Source: Nocardioides eburneiflavus (GTDB lineage Bacteria > Actinomycetota > Actinomycetes > Propionibacteriales > Nocardioidaceae). Taken from it: DNA of 64,000 nt. The DNA lies in contig NZ_SRRO01000001.1 in NCBI RefSeq assembly GCF_004785795.1, positions 3,720,001 through 3,784,000 of the forward strand, written 5' to 3'. The notes under the pieces are model-generated. The model ran no database searches. It saw only the letters and a list, made by a program, of their open reading frames with translations, and was not told the DNA's origin. Shown here piece after piece: positions 8,634 to 17,882 of this stretch. The position numbers and the translations under genes are program-made. The number at the start of each line of letters is the position of its first letter. Within the stretch, counting starts at the first letter, position 1.

Positions 8634-10121
8634 ATGACGAGCACGCTCTCCACTCTTCCGGACTACGACGCGCCCCAGGTGGCCGTCAACGACATCGGGT
8701 CCGAAGAGGACTTCCTCGCGGCAATCGACGCGACCATCAAGTACTTCAACGACGGTGACATCGTCGACGGCACCATCGTCAAGGTGGACCGCGACGAGGT
8801 CCTCCTCGACATCGGCTACAAGACCGAGGGCGTCATCCCCTCGCGCGAGCTGTCGATCAAGCACGACGTCGACCCCAACGAGGTCGTTTCCGTGGGCGAC
8901 AAGGTCGAGGCCCTGGTCCTCCAGAAGGAGGACAAGGAAGGCCGCCTGATCCTGTCCAAGAAGCGTGCTCAGTACGAGCGTGCCTGGGGCACCATCGAGC
9001 AGGTCAAGGAGGAGGACGGCGTCGTCGAGGGCACCGTCATCGAGGTCGTCAAGGGCGGCCTCATCCTCGACATCGGCCTGCGCGGCTTCCTGCCCGCGTC
9101 GCTCGTGGAGATGCGTCGCGTCCGCGACCTGCAGCCCTACGTCGGCCAGACGCTCGAGGCGAAGATCATCGAGCTCGACAAGAACCGCAACAACGTGGTC
9201 CTGTCGCGCCGCGCCTGGCTCGAGCAGACCCAGTCCGAGGTCCGCCACGGCTTCCTCACCCAGCTCCAGAAGGGCCAGATCCGCAAGGGTGTCGTGTCCT
9301 CGATCGTCAACTTCGGTGCCTTCGTGGACCTCGGTGGCGTCGACGGCCTGGTCCACGTCTCCGAGCTGTCGTGGAAGCACATCGACCACCCGTCCGAGGT
9401 CGTCGCCGTGGGCGACGAGGTCACCGTCGAGGTCCTCGACGTCGACATGGACCGCGAGCGTGTCTCCCTGTCGCTGAAGGCGACGCAGGAGGACCCGTGG
9501 CAGCACTTCGCCCGCACCCACCAGATCGGCCAGATCGTGCCGGGCAAGGTCACCAAGCTGGTGCCCTTCGGCTCGTTCGTCCGTGTCGAGGAGGGCATCG
9601 AGGGCCTGGTGCACATCTCCGAGCTCGCCGAGCGTCACGTCGAGATCCCCGAGCAGGTCGTCCAGGTCAACGACGACGTCATGGTCAAGATCATCGACAT
9701 CGACCTCGAGCGTCGCCGCATCTCGCTGTCGCTCAAGCAGGCCAACGAGACCGCCGCCGCCGCCGACGTGGAGGAGTTCGACCCCACGCTCTACGGCATG
9801 ACCGCGACCTACGACGAGCAGGGCAACTACGTCTACCCCGAGGGCTTCGACCCCGAGACGGGCGAGTGGCTCGAGGGCTTCGACGAGCAGCGTGCGGTCT
9901 GGGAGGACCAGTACGCCAAGGCGCACGCGCGCTGGGAGCAGCACGTCAAGCAGCAGGCTGACGCGAAGGTCGCCGAGGCCGAGGCCGGCGAGGCCACCTC
10001 GTACTCCTCCGGCGGCGACGTCGCCGAGGGTGGCGAGTCCGGTGGCGACACCGGCGGCTCGCTCGCCTCCGACGAGGCGCTGCAGGCGCTCCGCGAGAAG
10101 CTGACCGGCGGGTCCAACTGA
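8634..10121 (+). CDS. rpsA: 30S ribosomal protein S1
   Basis: 495 residues. Four S1 RNA-binding domains are visible at about residues 41-110, 127-195, 215-285 and 298-370; the last two are most alike (NFGAFVDLGGVDGLVHVSEL and PFGSFVRVEEGIEGLVHISEL). An acidic, Gly/Ser-rich tail follows. Four domains is the actinobacterial form, against six in Escherichia coli. S1 helps mRNA load on the ribosome. The ATG at 8634 is chosen because the conserved domain begins shortly after and AAGGA lies about 12 nt upstream; the open frame extends further but without S1 similarity. Codon use is strongly biased to C/G-ending codons, as in a highly expressed gene. Confidence 0.97.
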   Translation: MTSTLSTLPDYDAPQVAVNDIGSEEDFLAAIDATIKYFNDGDIVDGTIVKVDRDEVLLDIGYKTEGVIPSRELSIKHDVDPNEVVSVGDKVEALVLQKEDKEGRLILSKKRAQYERAWGTIEQVKEEDGVVEGTVIEVVKGGLILDIGLRGFLPASLVEMRRVRDLQPYVGQTLEAKIIELDKNRNNVVLSRRAWLEQTQSEVRHGFLTQLQKGQIRKGVVSSIVNFGAFVDLGGVDGLVHVSELSWKHIDHPSEVVAVGDEVTVEVLDVDMDRERVSLSLKATQEDPWQHFARTHQIGQIVPGKVTKLVPFGSFVRVEEGIEGLVHISELAERHVEIPEQVVQVNDDVMVKIIDIDLERRRISLSLKQANETAAAADVEEFDPTLYGMTATYDEQGNYVYPEGFDPETGEWLEGFDEQRAVWEDQYAKAHARWEQHVKQQADAKVAEAEAGEATSYSSGGDVAEGGESGGDTGGSLASDEALQALREKLTGGSN

Positions 10122-10141
10122 CCGCTGGCTCCACAGCACCA

Positions 10142-10178
10142 CGAACGGCCCGCCCGGGACTCCCGGGCGGGCCGTTCG
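10142..10178 (+). terminator. rpsA terminator hairpin
   Basis: Eighteen-base arms (10142-10159 and 10161-10178) are perfectly complementary around one central base, so the top pairs must open to make a loop. There is no U-tract, as usual in high-GC actinobacteria. It starts 20 nt after the S1 stop. Confidence 0.85.
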
Positions 10179-10212
10179 GCGTACGTGCCTCGCCAGGTCA
10201 GGGTGCGTCCGC

Positions 10213-10219
10213 TACAACT
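10213..10219 (+). promoter_or_regulatory. -10-like element for the patatin-like gene
   Basis: TACAACT ends 5 nt before the ATG at 10225; no Shine-Dalgarno. Confidence 0.4.
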
Positions 10220-10224
10220 GGCGC

Positions 10225-11061
10225 ATGAGCGGCACCTCGGCACTGGTCCTCGGCGGTGGCGGGATCACCGGCATCGCCTGGCAGCTCGGCATCCTCGCGG
10301 GGCTCGCCGACGCCGGCGTGGACGTGACGGACGCCGACGTCGTCGTGGGCACGTCGGCCGGGTCGGTGGTCGGCGCCCAGGTCACCAACGGCCTGCCCCT
10401 GGCGGACCTCTACGCCACCCAGCTCGAGCCCCCCGACGCCGAGATCGGCGGCCGGCTGTCACGGATCGCCGCGCTGAAGCTCGTGCCTCCCTACGCCCTG
10501 CCCGGCAGCGGTCGTACGAAGCTCGCGCGGGTGGGACGGGTCGCCACGGCCGCGCACGAGCCCGGCTCGGTCGACCGCGAGGGCGTGATCCGCTCCCGCC
10601 TGCCGGTGCACGGCTGGCCCGACCGCGACCTGCGGATCACCGCCGTCGACGCCGTCAGCGGCGAGTTCACCGTGTTCACCCCGGCATCGGGCGTCGACCT
10701 CGTCGCCGCCGTCGCCGCGAGCTGCGCGGTCCCGACGGTGTGGCCTCCTGTGGAGGTCGCCGGGCGGACCTACATGGACGGCGGGATGCGGTCGACCGCC
10801 AACGTCGACGTCGCCCGCGGGGCCGACCGCGTCGTCGTGCTGGCGCCGCTCCCGCGCGCGATCAGCAAGAAGGCGTCGATCCGCGCCCAGCTGGAGCGGG
10901 TGGCACCGCGGGCGTGGTCGGTCGTCACGCCTGACGCCGAGGCGCTCGCCGCCTTCGGTCGCAACCTGCTCGACCCGTCGAAGCGCGCCGTCGCGGCCGA
11001 GGCCGGACTGCGCCAGTCGCGCGACGTGCTCGACGGGGTCCGCGGGGTCTGGGAGGCGTGA
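10225..11061 (+). CDS. patatin-like phospholipase
   Basis: 278 residues with all patatin landmarks: an oxyanion-hole glycine loop LGGGGITG (residues 9-16), the nucleophile elbow GTSAGS with Ser44, and the dyad aspartate in DGG (Asp185). This gives a Ser-Asp lipid acyl hydrolase of the RssA/YchK-like bacterial group. No signal peptide or membrane segment is seen, so it is probably cytosolic or peripherally bound to the membrane inner face. It is separated from rpsA by a strong terminator and has its own start element, so it is likely monocistronic. It converges on the acyl-CoA ligase gene. Confidence 0.9.
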   Translation: MSGTSALVLGGGGITGIAWQLGILAGLADAGVDVTDADVVVGTSAGSVVGAQVTNGLPLADLYATQLEPPDAEIGGRLSRIAALKLVPPYALPGSGRTKLARVGRVATAAHEPGSVDREGVIRSRLPVHGWPDRDLRITAVDAVSGEFTVFTPASGVDLVAAVAASCAVPTVWPPVEVAGRTYMDGGMRSTANVDVARGADRVVVLAPLPRAISKKASIRAQLERVAPRAWSVVTPDAEALAAFGRNLLDPSKRAVAAEAGLRQSRDVLDGVRGVWEA

Positions 11062-11113
11062 TGCCGTCGCCCGCGGGCCGGCCGGGTCACCACGGTCGTC
11101 CCCGTGCGTCAGG

Positions 11114-12406
<1,293 letters not shown>

Positions 12407-12413
12407 GACCGGC

Positions 12414-12419
12414 ATTGTG
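12414..12419 (-). promoter_or_regulatory. -10-like element for the acyl-CoA ligase
   Basis: CACAAT on the minus strand, 7 nt before the ATG at 12406. Confidence 0.4.
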
Positions 12420-12437
12420 CCGGTCGGGGCCCGGGTC

Positions 12438-12596
12438 TCAGCCGCGCGGGACCCGGTGGTGCCGCTCGTCGACCGGGCCGAGGTCGTCGATCGGGTGGGT
12501 GGTGGACGAGGGGCCGGCGAAGTCGTCGCGGCGGGCATAGTCGACGAGCAGCACGACGGCGGTGGTCAGGGCCAGGATGAGGATGATGGTGTTCAT
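12438..12596 (-). CDS. 52-residue single-pass membrane protein
   Basis: A small gene: ATG 12596, TGA ending at 12438, with GGAG about 10 nt upstream as ribosome-binding site. The first ~18 residues (MNTIILILALTTAVVLLVDY) form one hydrophobic helix; the rest is hydrophilic and rich in Asp, Arg and His. It is divergent from the GlxA-type regulator and shares its 93-bp control region with the palindrome at 12619-12644, so it may be the regulator's target. No family was recognised. Confidence 0.6.
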   Translation of the reverse strand: MNTIILILALTTAVVLLVDYARRDDFAGPSSTTHPIDDLGPVDERHHRVPRG

Positions 12597-12618
12597 GGCA
12601 GTAATTCTCCGCTCATCT

Positions 12619-12644
12619 CATTCCTGCCACGAGTGGCAGGAATG
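12619..12644. promoter_or_regulatory. palindromic operator between small gene and GlxA-type regulator
   Basis: CATTCCTGCCAC (12619-12630), GA, then GTGGCAGGAATG (12633-12644): perfect 12-base arms. Half-site-like copies ACTGCCAC at 12662-12669 and GGCAGTAAT at 12597-12605 flank it. It is a probable binding site for the regulator encoded next to it. Confidence 0.7.
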
Positions 12645-12689
12645 ACAACTATGGTTGATTTACTGCCACTCGTCGTGCAGGCTGGTCCC

Positions 12690-13664
12690 ATGTCGGGATC
12701 CATCAAGAAGGTCGCTGTCGTCGTCCAGGAACGGCCCGAGCCGTTCGGCCTTGGCGCGCTGTGCGAGGTGTGGGCCGAGCCCTACCACCCCGAGGACGAC
12801 AACCCGGTCTTCGACTTCACGGTCGTCACCCCGACGCCGGGCCGGTTGCGCACGCGCGCGGGCTTCGACCTCGTCGTGGAGCACGGCCTCGAGGCGGCGG
12901 CGGATGCCGACCTGGTCTGCCTCGCGCCCAAGAGCAACCACCTCGAGTCGCCGCCCGAGGTCTCCGAGCTCCTGCGGTCCGCGCACGACCGCGGGGCGAT
13001 GCTGTTCGCCCACTGCTCGGCGACCTTCATGCTCGGGGAGGCCGGCCTCCTGGACGGTCGCCGGTGCACCACCCACTGGAGGTACGCCGCCGAGCTCGCC
13101 GCGCGCTACCCCGAGGCCGAGGTGGACCCCGACGTGCTCTACGTGCAGGACGGCTCCATCGTGACGGGCGCGGGGTCGGCGGCGGCGCTCGACGCCGCGC
13201 TCCACGTGATGCGCCAGCAGTTCGGTGCCAAGGTGGCCGCGACGACGGCGCGGCGCATGGTCGTGCCGCCGCACCGGGACGGCGGGCAGGCCCAGTTCAT
13301 CGCCCGCCCGGTCCCGGTGTGCGAGTCCGAGGCACTGGCGCCGCTGCTGGCGTGGATCGCTGCGAACCTCGCCGAGGACCTCGACGTCGAGACACTGGCC
13401 AGGCAGGTGCACATGTCGGCCCGCACCTTCGCCCGGCGGTTCAAGGAGGAGACGGGCACCACGCCGTACAGCTGGATCCTCGGCGAGCGGGTGCGCGCCG
13501 CCCAGGAGCTGCTCGAGCAGACCGACCACTCGGTCGACTGGGTCGCCGCCGAGGTGGGCTTCGGCAACGCCGCCACGCTCCGCCACCACTTCGGTCGTAC
13601 CCGCGGGGTCAGCCCCCAGGAGTACCGGCGTACCTTCCGTGCGCCGGCGGGCCTGCCTGCCTGA
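12690..13664 (+). CDS. GlxA-family transcriptional regulator (DJ-1/PfpI + AraC HTH)
   Basis: 324 residues. The N-terminal ~190 residues form a DJ-1/PfpI-like domain with the elbow AHCSATFMLGEAGLL. The C-terminal ~100 residues are an AraC-type double HTH (HMSARTFARRFKEETGTTPYSW and the second helix-turn-helix with GFGNAATLRHHF). GlxA-type regulators sense small metabolites and usually act on a nearby gene. The ATG at 12690 is preferred: starts at 12642 and 12651 are in frame but lie in the operator and add no conserved sequence. Autoregulation is likely because the operator sits directly upstream. Confidence 0.9.
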   Translation: MSGSIKKVAVVVQERPEPFGLGALCEVWAEPYHPEDDNPVFDFTVVTPTPGRLRTRAGFDLVVEHGLEAAADADLVCLAPKSNHLESPPEVSELLRSAHDRGAMLFAHCSATFMLGEAGLLDGRRCTTHWRYAAELAARYPEAEVDPDVLYVQDGSIVTGAGSAAALDAALHVMRQQFGAKVAATTARRMVVPPHRDGGQAQFIARPVPVCESEALAPLLAWIAANLAEDLDVETLARQVHMSARTFARRFKEETGTTPYSWILGERVRAAQELLEQTDHSVDWVAAEVGFGNAATLRHHFGRTRGVSPQEYRRTFRAPAGLPA

Positions 13665-13670
13665 GCGAGG

Positions 13671-14289
13671 TCAGTACTCCACGCCGAGCTGCTCGGAGGC
13701 AAGGGCCCGGTAGGCGTCGACGACGCCAGGAAGGCCGCCCGCTCGACCTCGGCGGTGGGCCGGGGGCCCCACGACCGCCGCCCGGTGCGCACCACCACCG
13801 TCTCCACGCGGGCGGGCAGTGCGGAGTGGTAGGCCCACTGCCCACCCTCCGGCCTGACCCCCGAGGACACGCCGCGAGGCGAGTCGAGCATCGTCATGCG
13901 GTCCATCCGCTCGGGACGGAGCGCCTCCCGCTCGAACAGGGAGTCGGTCAGGATGAGCGTGGCGCCGGCGCGCACCCTTGCGCCCGGCGAGTCCGGACAC
14001 CCCCATCTCGTAGGACACGCCGTCCCCGAGGGCGTACAGGGCGTTCTCGTTGAAGCCGGTGACGAGGTACGCCTCGTCGGCGACGTTCGGCACCTCCTCG
14101 CGCTTGCGTCGGAGCAGGTCGAGTAGCTGAGGTGGAACAGGCCGAAGGGACCGGACGAGAGCACGCAGGTGTTGAACGAGCCGAGGTCGGTGTCGAGGGT
14201 GCGCCCCTCGGTCGCACTGGCGCGGAGCGCGGGCTGGTCGTCGTTCCACGGGCGGAACGGCCACGAGCGCTGCGAGGGGCGACCTCTAG
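13671..14289 (-). pseudogene. multiply frameshifted relic of an unrecognised protein
   Basis: Coherent protein-like sequence runs through this stretch on the minus strand but switches between two frames at least three times. It starts as LGSFNTCVLSSGPFGLFHL in one frame, shifts near 14128 to LLDLLRRKREEVPNVADEAY...GDGVSYEMGVSGL, shifts back near 13970 to VRAGATLILTDSLFEREALR...SWGPRPTAEVERAAFL, and shifts again near 13730 to GVVDAYRALASEQLGVEY and a TGA at 13671. The joined product would be about 190 residues with no family I recognise. No start could be fixed. It is a decayed gene, or several sequencing errors in one place. Confidence 0.65.
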
Positions 14290-14292
14290 GCT
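14287..14292 (+). promoter_or_regulatory. -10 element, leaderless, for the aminotransferase
   Basis: TAGGCT, 7 nt before the GTG at 14300; no Shine-Dalgarno. Confidence 0.55.
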
Positions 14293-14299
14293 GGGGGTC

Positions 14300-15577
14300 G
14301 TGAACGCGACTGCGCTGGCCGACCTGTCCGCCGACGACCTCGCCGCCCTGCTCGAGGAGCAGCGCACGGCCTACGAGCAGCTCAAGGCGCAGGGGCTCAA
14401 GCTCGACCTCACACGCGGCAAGCCGTCGGCCCAGCAGCTCGACCTCGCCGACGACCTGTTGCGGCTCCCGACGTCCACCAAGGACGCCAGCGGGGTCGAC
14501 GTGCGCAACTACGGCGGGCTCGAGGGCCTGCGCGAGCTGCGGGAGATGTTCGCCGAGCTGCTGTGGGTCGAGCCGGACCAGGTGGTGGCGGGCGGCAACT
14601 CCAGCCTGTCGATGATGCGCGACTGCCTGGTCTGGATGATGCTCTTCGGCGCGGTCGACTCCGAGCGTCCGTGGAGCAAGGAGGACAAGGTCCGCTTCGT
14701 GTGCCCGGTGCCGGGCTACGACCGGCACTTCACCCTGCTCGAGAGCCTCGGCATCGAGATGGTGACCGTCGCGATGGGCGCGGACGGCCCCGACGTCGAC
14801 GCCGTCGCGGCGCTCGTCGCGGACGACCCGAGCATCAAGGGCATGTGGATCGTCCCGACGTACGCCAACCCGACCGGCGCGATCTGCAGCCAGGACGTGG
14901 CCGCCAGGCTGGCCGCGATGCCGACGGCGGCTCCCGACTTCAAGATCTTCTGGGACAACGCCTACGCACTTCACCACCTCACCGAGGAGGAGGCCAAGAG
15001 CGCCGACATCCTCACCCTCGCGTCCGCCGCCGGCCACCCGGACCGGCCGATCATGTTCGCCTCGACCTCCAAGATCACCTATGCCGGGGCGGGCGTGGCG
15101 TTCCTCGCGGCCTCGACGGGCAACGTCGGCTGGTACCTCGGGCACCTCGGCAACGGGTCGATCGGTCCGGACAAGGTCAACCACCTGCGCCACGCCGAGT
15201 TCTTCGGCTCCCCGCAGGGGGTGCGCGACCACATGGTCCGGCACCGCGAGATCATCGCGCCGAAGTTCGCCGAGGTGGACCGGGTGCTGACCGAGCGCCT
15301 CGGCGGCCGCGGCGTGGCGACCTGGAACACCCCGAGCGGTGGCTACTTCGTCAACCTCGACGTCGTGCCCGGCACCGCGAGCCGCGTGGTCGCGCTCGCG
15401 AAGGAGGCCGGCATCGCGCTGACGCCCGCCGGGTCGTCGTTCCCCTACAAGCAGGACCCGGACGACACCAACATCCGGCTGGCGCCCACGATGCCGCCGC
15501 TCGCGGAGGTCACCGCGGCCATGGAGGCCGTGGCGACGTGCGTGCTGCTGGCGGCCGCCGAGAAGGCTGCCGCCTGA
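14300..15577 (+). CDS. aspartate aminotransferase (MocR-like AspT type)
   Basis: 425 residues, PLP-dependent fold type I. The PLP lysine is Lys258 in STSKITYAGAG, preceded by the WDNAYALHH substrate/PLP segment and PTYANPTG. The overall pattern (TRGKPSAQQLDL; DCLVWMM; NTPSGGYFVNLD) matches the aminotransferase group typified by Corynebacterium AspT, which interconverts aspartate/2-oxoglutarate and oxaloacetate/glutamate. The GTG start at 14300 gives the family's usual length. The next downstream features are broken genes, so it stands alone. Confidence 0.9.
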   Translation: MNATALADLSADDLAALLEEQRTAYEQLKAQGLKLDLTRGKPSAQQLDLADDLLRLPTSTKDASGVDVRNYGGLEGLRELREMFAELLWVEPDQVVAGGNSSLSMMRDCLVWMMLFGAVDSERPWSKEDKVRFVCPVPGYDRHFTLLESLGIEMVTVAMGADGPDVDAVAALVADDPSIKGMWIVPTYANPTGAICSQDVAARLAAMPTAAPDFKIFWDNAYALHHLTEEEAKSADILTLASAAGHPDRPIMFASTSKITYAGAGVAFLAASTGNVGWYLGHLGNGSIGPDKVNHLRHAEFFGSPQGVRDHMVRHREIIAPKFAEVDRVLTERLGGRGVATWNTPSGGYFVNLDVVPGTASRVVALAKEAGIALTPAGSSFPYKQDPDDTNIRLAPTMPPLAEVTAAMEAVATCVLLAAAEKAAA

Positions 15578-15593
15578 CCCGCCCGGTCGGTGC

Positions 15594-15776
15594 TCAGGCG
15601 GCCGCCCGCTCCGCGCCGAGGCCACCGCGCGCCAGGTCGGCGTCCCGCCCGCCGTGGAGGAGCAGCTCCTCGTGGGTGCCGAGCTCCACGACGCGGCCGC
15701 GGTGCAGCACGGCGATCTGGTCGGCGTCGCGGACCGTCGAGAGCCGGTGCGCGATCGTGATGGTCGTCCGGCTGCG
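15594..15776 (-). pseudogene. ABC transporter ATP-binding C-terminal remnant
   Basis: About 60 codons read [36 protein letters not shown] and end at TGA 15594. This is the H-loop and tail of an exporter-type ABC ATPase (MsbA/MdlB class). The Walker A, signature and Walker B parts and the membrane domain are missing. The remnant ends abruptly near 15776, where a MarR tail begins on the other strand. Confidence 0.8.
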
Positions 15777-15779
15777 GCT

Positions 15780-15929
15780 GGGAGCGGGCGGGACCTGGTC
15801 GACGTGATCGAGGACGTGCGCCGACAAGCGTCCGAGGGCGTGCTCGACGTGCTCACGCCGGCGCAGCGTCGTACGCTCCACGACATCCTGGGCACCGTCC
15901 TGGGCAACGCGGTGGGGGAGGTCCAGTGA
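15780..15929 (+). pseudogene. MarR-family regulator C-terminal remnant
   Basis: About 50 codons, [13 protein letters not shown]...[16 protein letters not shown], ending VGEVQ and TGA at 15927-15929. This is the pattern of the C-terminal dimerisation helices of MarR regulators (LTPAxRRTLxxLL). The wing-helix part is gone. The stop overlaps the coaE start in GTGA, so the intact ancestor was probably translationally coupled to coaE. Confidence 0.65.
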
Positions 15930-16522
15930 GCATTCGCGTCGGGCTGACCGGGGGCATCGCCTCGGGGAAGAGCACCGTCTCGGCGATCCTCGCCGAGCTC
16001 GGGGCCGTCGTCATCGACGCCGACCTGATCGCTCGTGAGGTGGTGACCCGCGGCACCCCCGGCCTCGACGCCGTGGTCGCCGAGTTCGGGCCCGGCGTCC
16101 TGACCGAGGAGGGCGACCTCGACCGGCCGGCGATGGGCGCGTTGGTCTTCTCGGACCCGTCGGCGCGCAAGCGGCTCGAGGCGATCGTCCACCCGCTGGT
16201 GCACCAGCGCAGCGCCGAGCTCGAGGCTGCCGCGCCGCCCGGCTCCGTGATCGTCCACGACGTCCCGCTGCTCGCGGAGGTGGGCCGGGGCGGGCAGTTC
16301 GACGCCGTGATCGTGGTCGACGCCCCCACCGACGTGCAGGTGACGCGGATGGTCCGCGACCGCGGGTGGACCCGTGAGGAGGCCGAGTCGCGGATCGCCG
16401 CCCAGGCCACCCGCGAGGACCGGCTGGCCATCGCGACCCACGTGATCGACAACACCGGGTCCCTCGACGACCTGCGCCGACACGTCGAGGAGGCGTACGC
16501 CGAGCTGGCCGGCCGTGCCTGA
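15926..16522 (+). CDS. coaE: dephospho-CoA kinase
   Basis: 198 residues, the usual length. P-loop GGIASGKST (residues 9-17), DADLIAREV (substrate-binding Asp), and the lid/CoA region [17 protein letters not shown]. It catalyses the last step of coenzyme A synthesis, phosphorylating the 3'-hydroxyl of dephospho-CoA. GTG start at 15926 overlapping the MarR-remnant stop. The location near rpsA is the common actinobacterial arrangement. Confidence 0.96.
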   Translation: MSIRVGLTGGIASGKSTVSAILAELGAVVIDADLIAREVVTRGTPGLDAVVAEFGPGVLTEEGDLDRPAMGALVFSDPSARKRLEAIVHPLVHQRSAELEAAAPPGSVIVHDVPLLAEVGRGGQFDAVIVVDAPTDVQVTRMVRDRGWTREEAESRIAAQATREDRLAIATHVIDNTGSLDDLRRHVEEAYAELAGRA

Positions 16523-16550
16523 CGTTTCCGGATCGTGGGGGTGCGGCCGG

Positions 16551-16556
16551 TAACCT
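16551..16556 (+). promoter_or_regulatory. -10 element, leaderless, for the GH3 lipoprotein
   Basis: TAACCT, 6 nt before the GTG at 16563. Confidence 0.5.
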
Positions 16557-16562
16557 CCACGC

Positions 16563-17882
16563 GTGCTCCCGATCCGACCCCGACTGGCCGTGATCGCGAC
16601 GGGTGTCCTGCTCGTCAGCGGCTGCGCCGGCCTCGGCTCGACGCCAGACGACGCGGTTCCGGGCACGTCCACGCCCACGTCCTCCGCCTCCACCGGGTCC
16701 GGCGAGCCTGCGGCGCCCGAGGCCGAGGAGACCGAGGGCCCGGACACGCCGACCTCGTGGGGCCCGACCGTGGGAGAGGTCGAGGAGGCGCGTGAGCTCG
16801 TCGCCACGTGGACCCCCGAGCAGCTCGCCGGCGGCGTCATCGTCGGCCGGTTCCACGGCACCGACCCCGACGAGCCGGCGCGGATGGTGCGCGAGCTGCA
16901 CCTGGCCGGTGTCTCGGTCACCGGTGCCAACGTCGTCGACCAGCAGCAGGTGCTCGACATGACCGCCGCCGTCTCCCGCGCCGCGCGCGAGGACGGGCGC
17001 GACTTCCCCCCGGTCATCGGCGTCGACCAGGAGGGCGGCTACGTCTCGCACCTGCGCGGCATCGCCACCGAGTTCCCCCACTTCGCGTCCGCCGGACTGG
17101 CCATCGCCGCCGACCCCAGGCTCGGTCGCCGGGTCACCCGCGCCGCAGCCCTGACGACGGGGCTCGAGCTGCGCGGGCTGGGGTTCACCTGGGTGTTCGC
17201 GCCGGTCGCCGACGTGACCATCGGCGCCGCCGACCCGACGATCGGCGCGCGCTCACCGTCGATGGACCCCGCGCTCGCCGCCCAAGCGGTCGGCGCGGCC
17301 GTCAAGGGCTACGACGACGCGGGTGTCGTCTCGACGGTCAAGCACTTCCCCGGCCACGGCGGTGCGACGAGCGACAGCCACGACACCCTGCCGGTGCTCG
17401 ACGCGACCGTCGAGGAGCTGATGGCGCACGACCTGCCTCCCTTCGAGGCCGCCATCCGCCAGCAGGCACCGGCGGTCATGCTGAGCCACCTCGACCTCAC
17501 CGACATCGCGCCGGGCGTCCCGGCGAGCATGGCGCCGGAGGTCTACGACCTGCTGCGCGACGACCTGGGGTTCGAGGGCGTGGCGATCACCGACTCGCTC
17601 GGGATGGGCGCGGTCGGCGGGCGCCCGACGCCGGCGCTGCAGGCTCTCCAGGCGGGTGCGGACCTGCTCCTGATGCCGGTGGACAACGCGACCACGCACC
17701 AGATCGTGGTCGACGCGATCGACTCTGGGCTCGTCTCGCGGGCCCGGGTCGAGGAGGCGGCCGCCCGCGTGGTGGCGCTCCAGATGTGGCAGGCCCGGAT
17801 CGCAGCACAGCGGCCCGTGCCCGCCGACGTGGTCGACAGGGCACGGGCCGCGAGCGCGGACCTGGAGTCCGCGGCGTACTGA
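16563..17882 (+). CDS. NagZ-like beta-N-acetylhexosaminidase lipoprotein (GH3)
   Basis: 439 residues. A lipobox LLVSGC gives a lipid-modified Cys21, followed by a Pro/Ser/Thr/Glu-rich linker to ~75, then a GH3 barrel. GVDQEGG is the substrate loop, KHFPGHGGATSDSHD (260-274) is the NagZ-type histidine/aspartate acid-base loop, and Asp344 in AITDSLGMG is the expected nucleophile. It should trim GlcNAc from peptidoglycan fragments at the outer face of the membrane, unlike the cytosolic Gram-negative enzyme. It ends stop-to-stop with the sigma factor gene on the other strand. Confidence 0.92.
   Translation: MLPIRPRLAVIATGVLLVSGCAGLGSTPDDAVPGTSTPTSSASTGSGEPAAPEAEETEGPDTPTSWGPTVGEVEEARELVATWTPEQLAGGVIVGRFHGTDPDEPARMVRELHLAGVSVTGANVVDQQQVLDMTAAVSRAAREDGRDFPPVIGVDQEGGYVSHLRGIATEFPHFASAGLAIAADPRLGRRVTRAAALTTGLELRGLGFTWVFAPVADVTIGAADPTIGARSPSMDPALAAQAVGAAVKGYDDAGVVSTVKHFPGHGGATSDSHDTLPVLDATVEELMAHDLPPFEAAIRQQAPAVMLSHLDLTDIAPGVPASMAPEVYDLLRDDLGFEGVAITDSLGMGAVGGRPTPALQALQAGADLLLMPVDNATTHQIVVDAIDSGLVSRARVEEAAARVVALQMWQARIAAQRPVPADVVDRARAASADLESAAY

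Noticed and set aside
10142..10178. The S1 hairpin as an attachment site or origin
   Set aside because: Its position just after rpsA and its simple perfect stem fit a terminator.
13139..17017. A 1292-codon open frame on the minus strand
   Set aside because: It is antisense to the aminotransferase, coaE and GH3 genes, has no recognisable domain, and reads as Arg/Gly-rich shadow sequence. Only the stretch overlapping the relic at 13.7-14.3 kb carries meaning.
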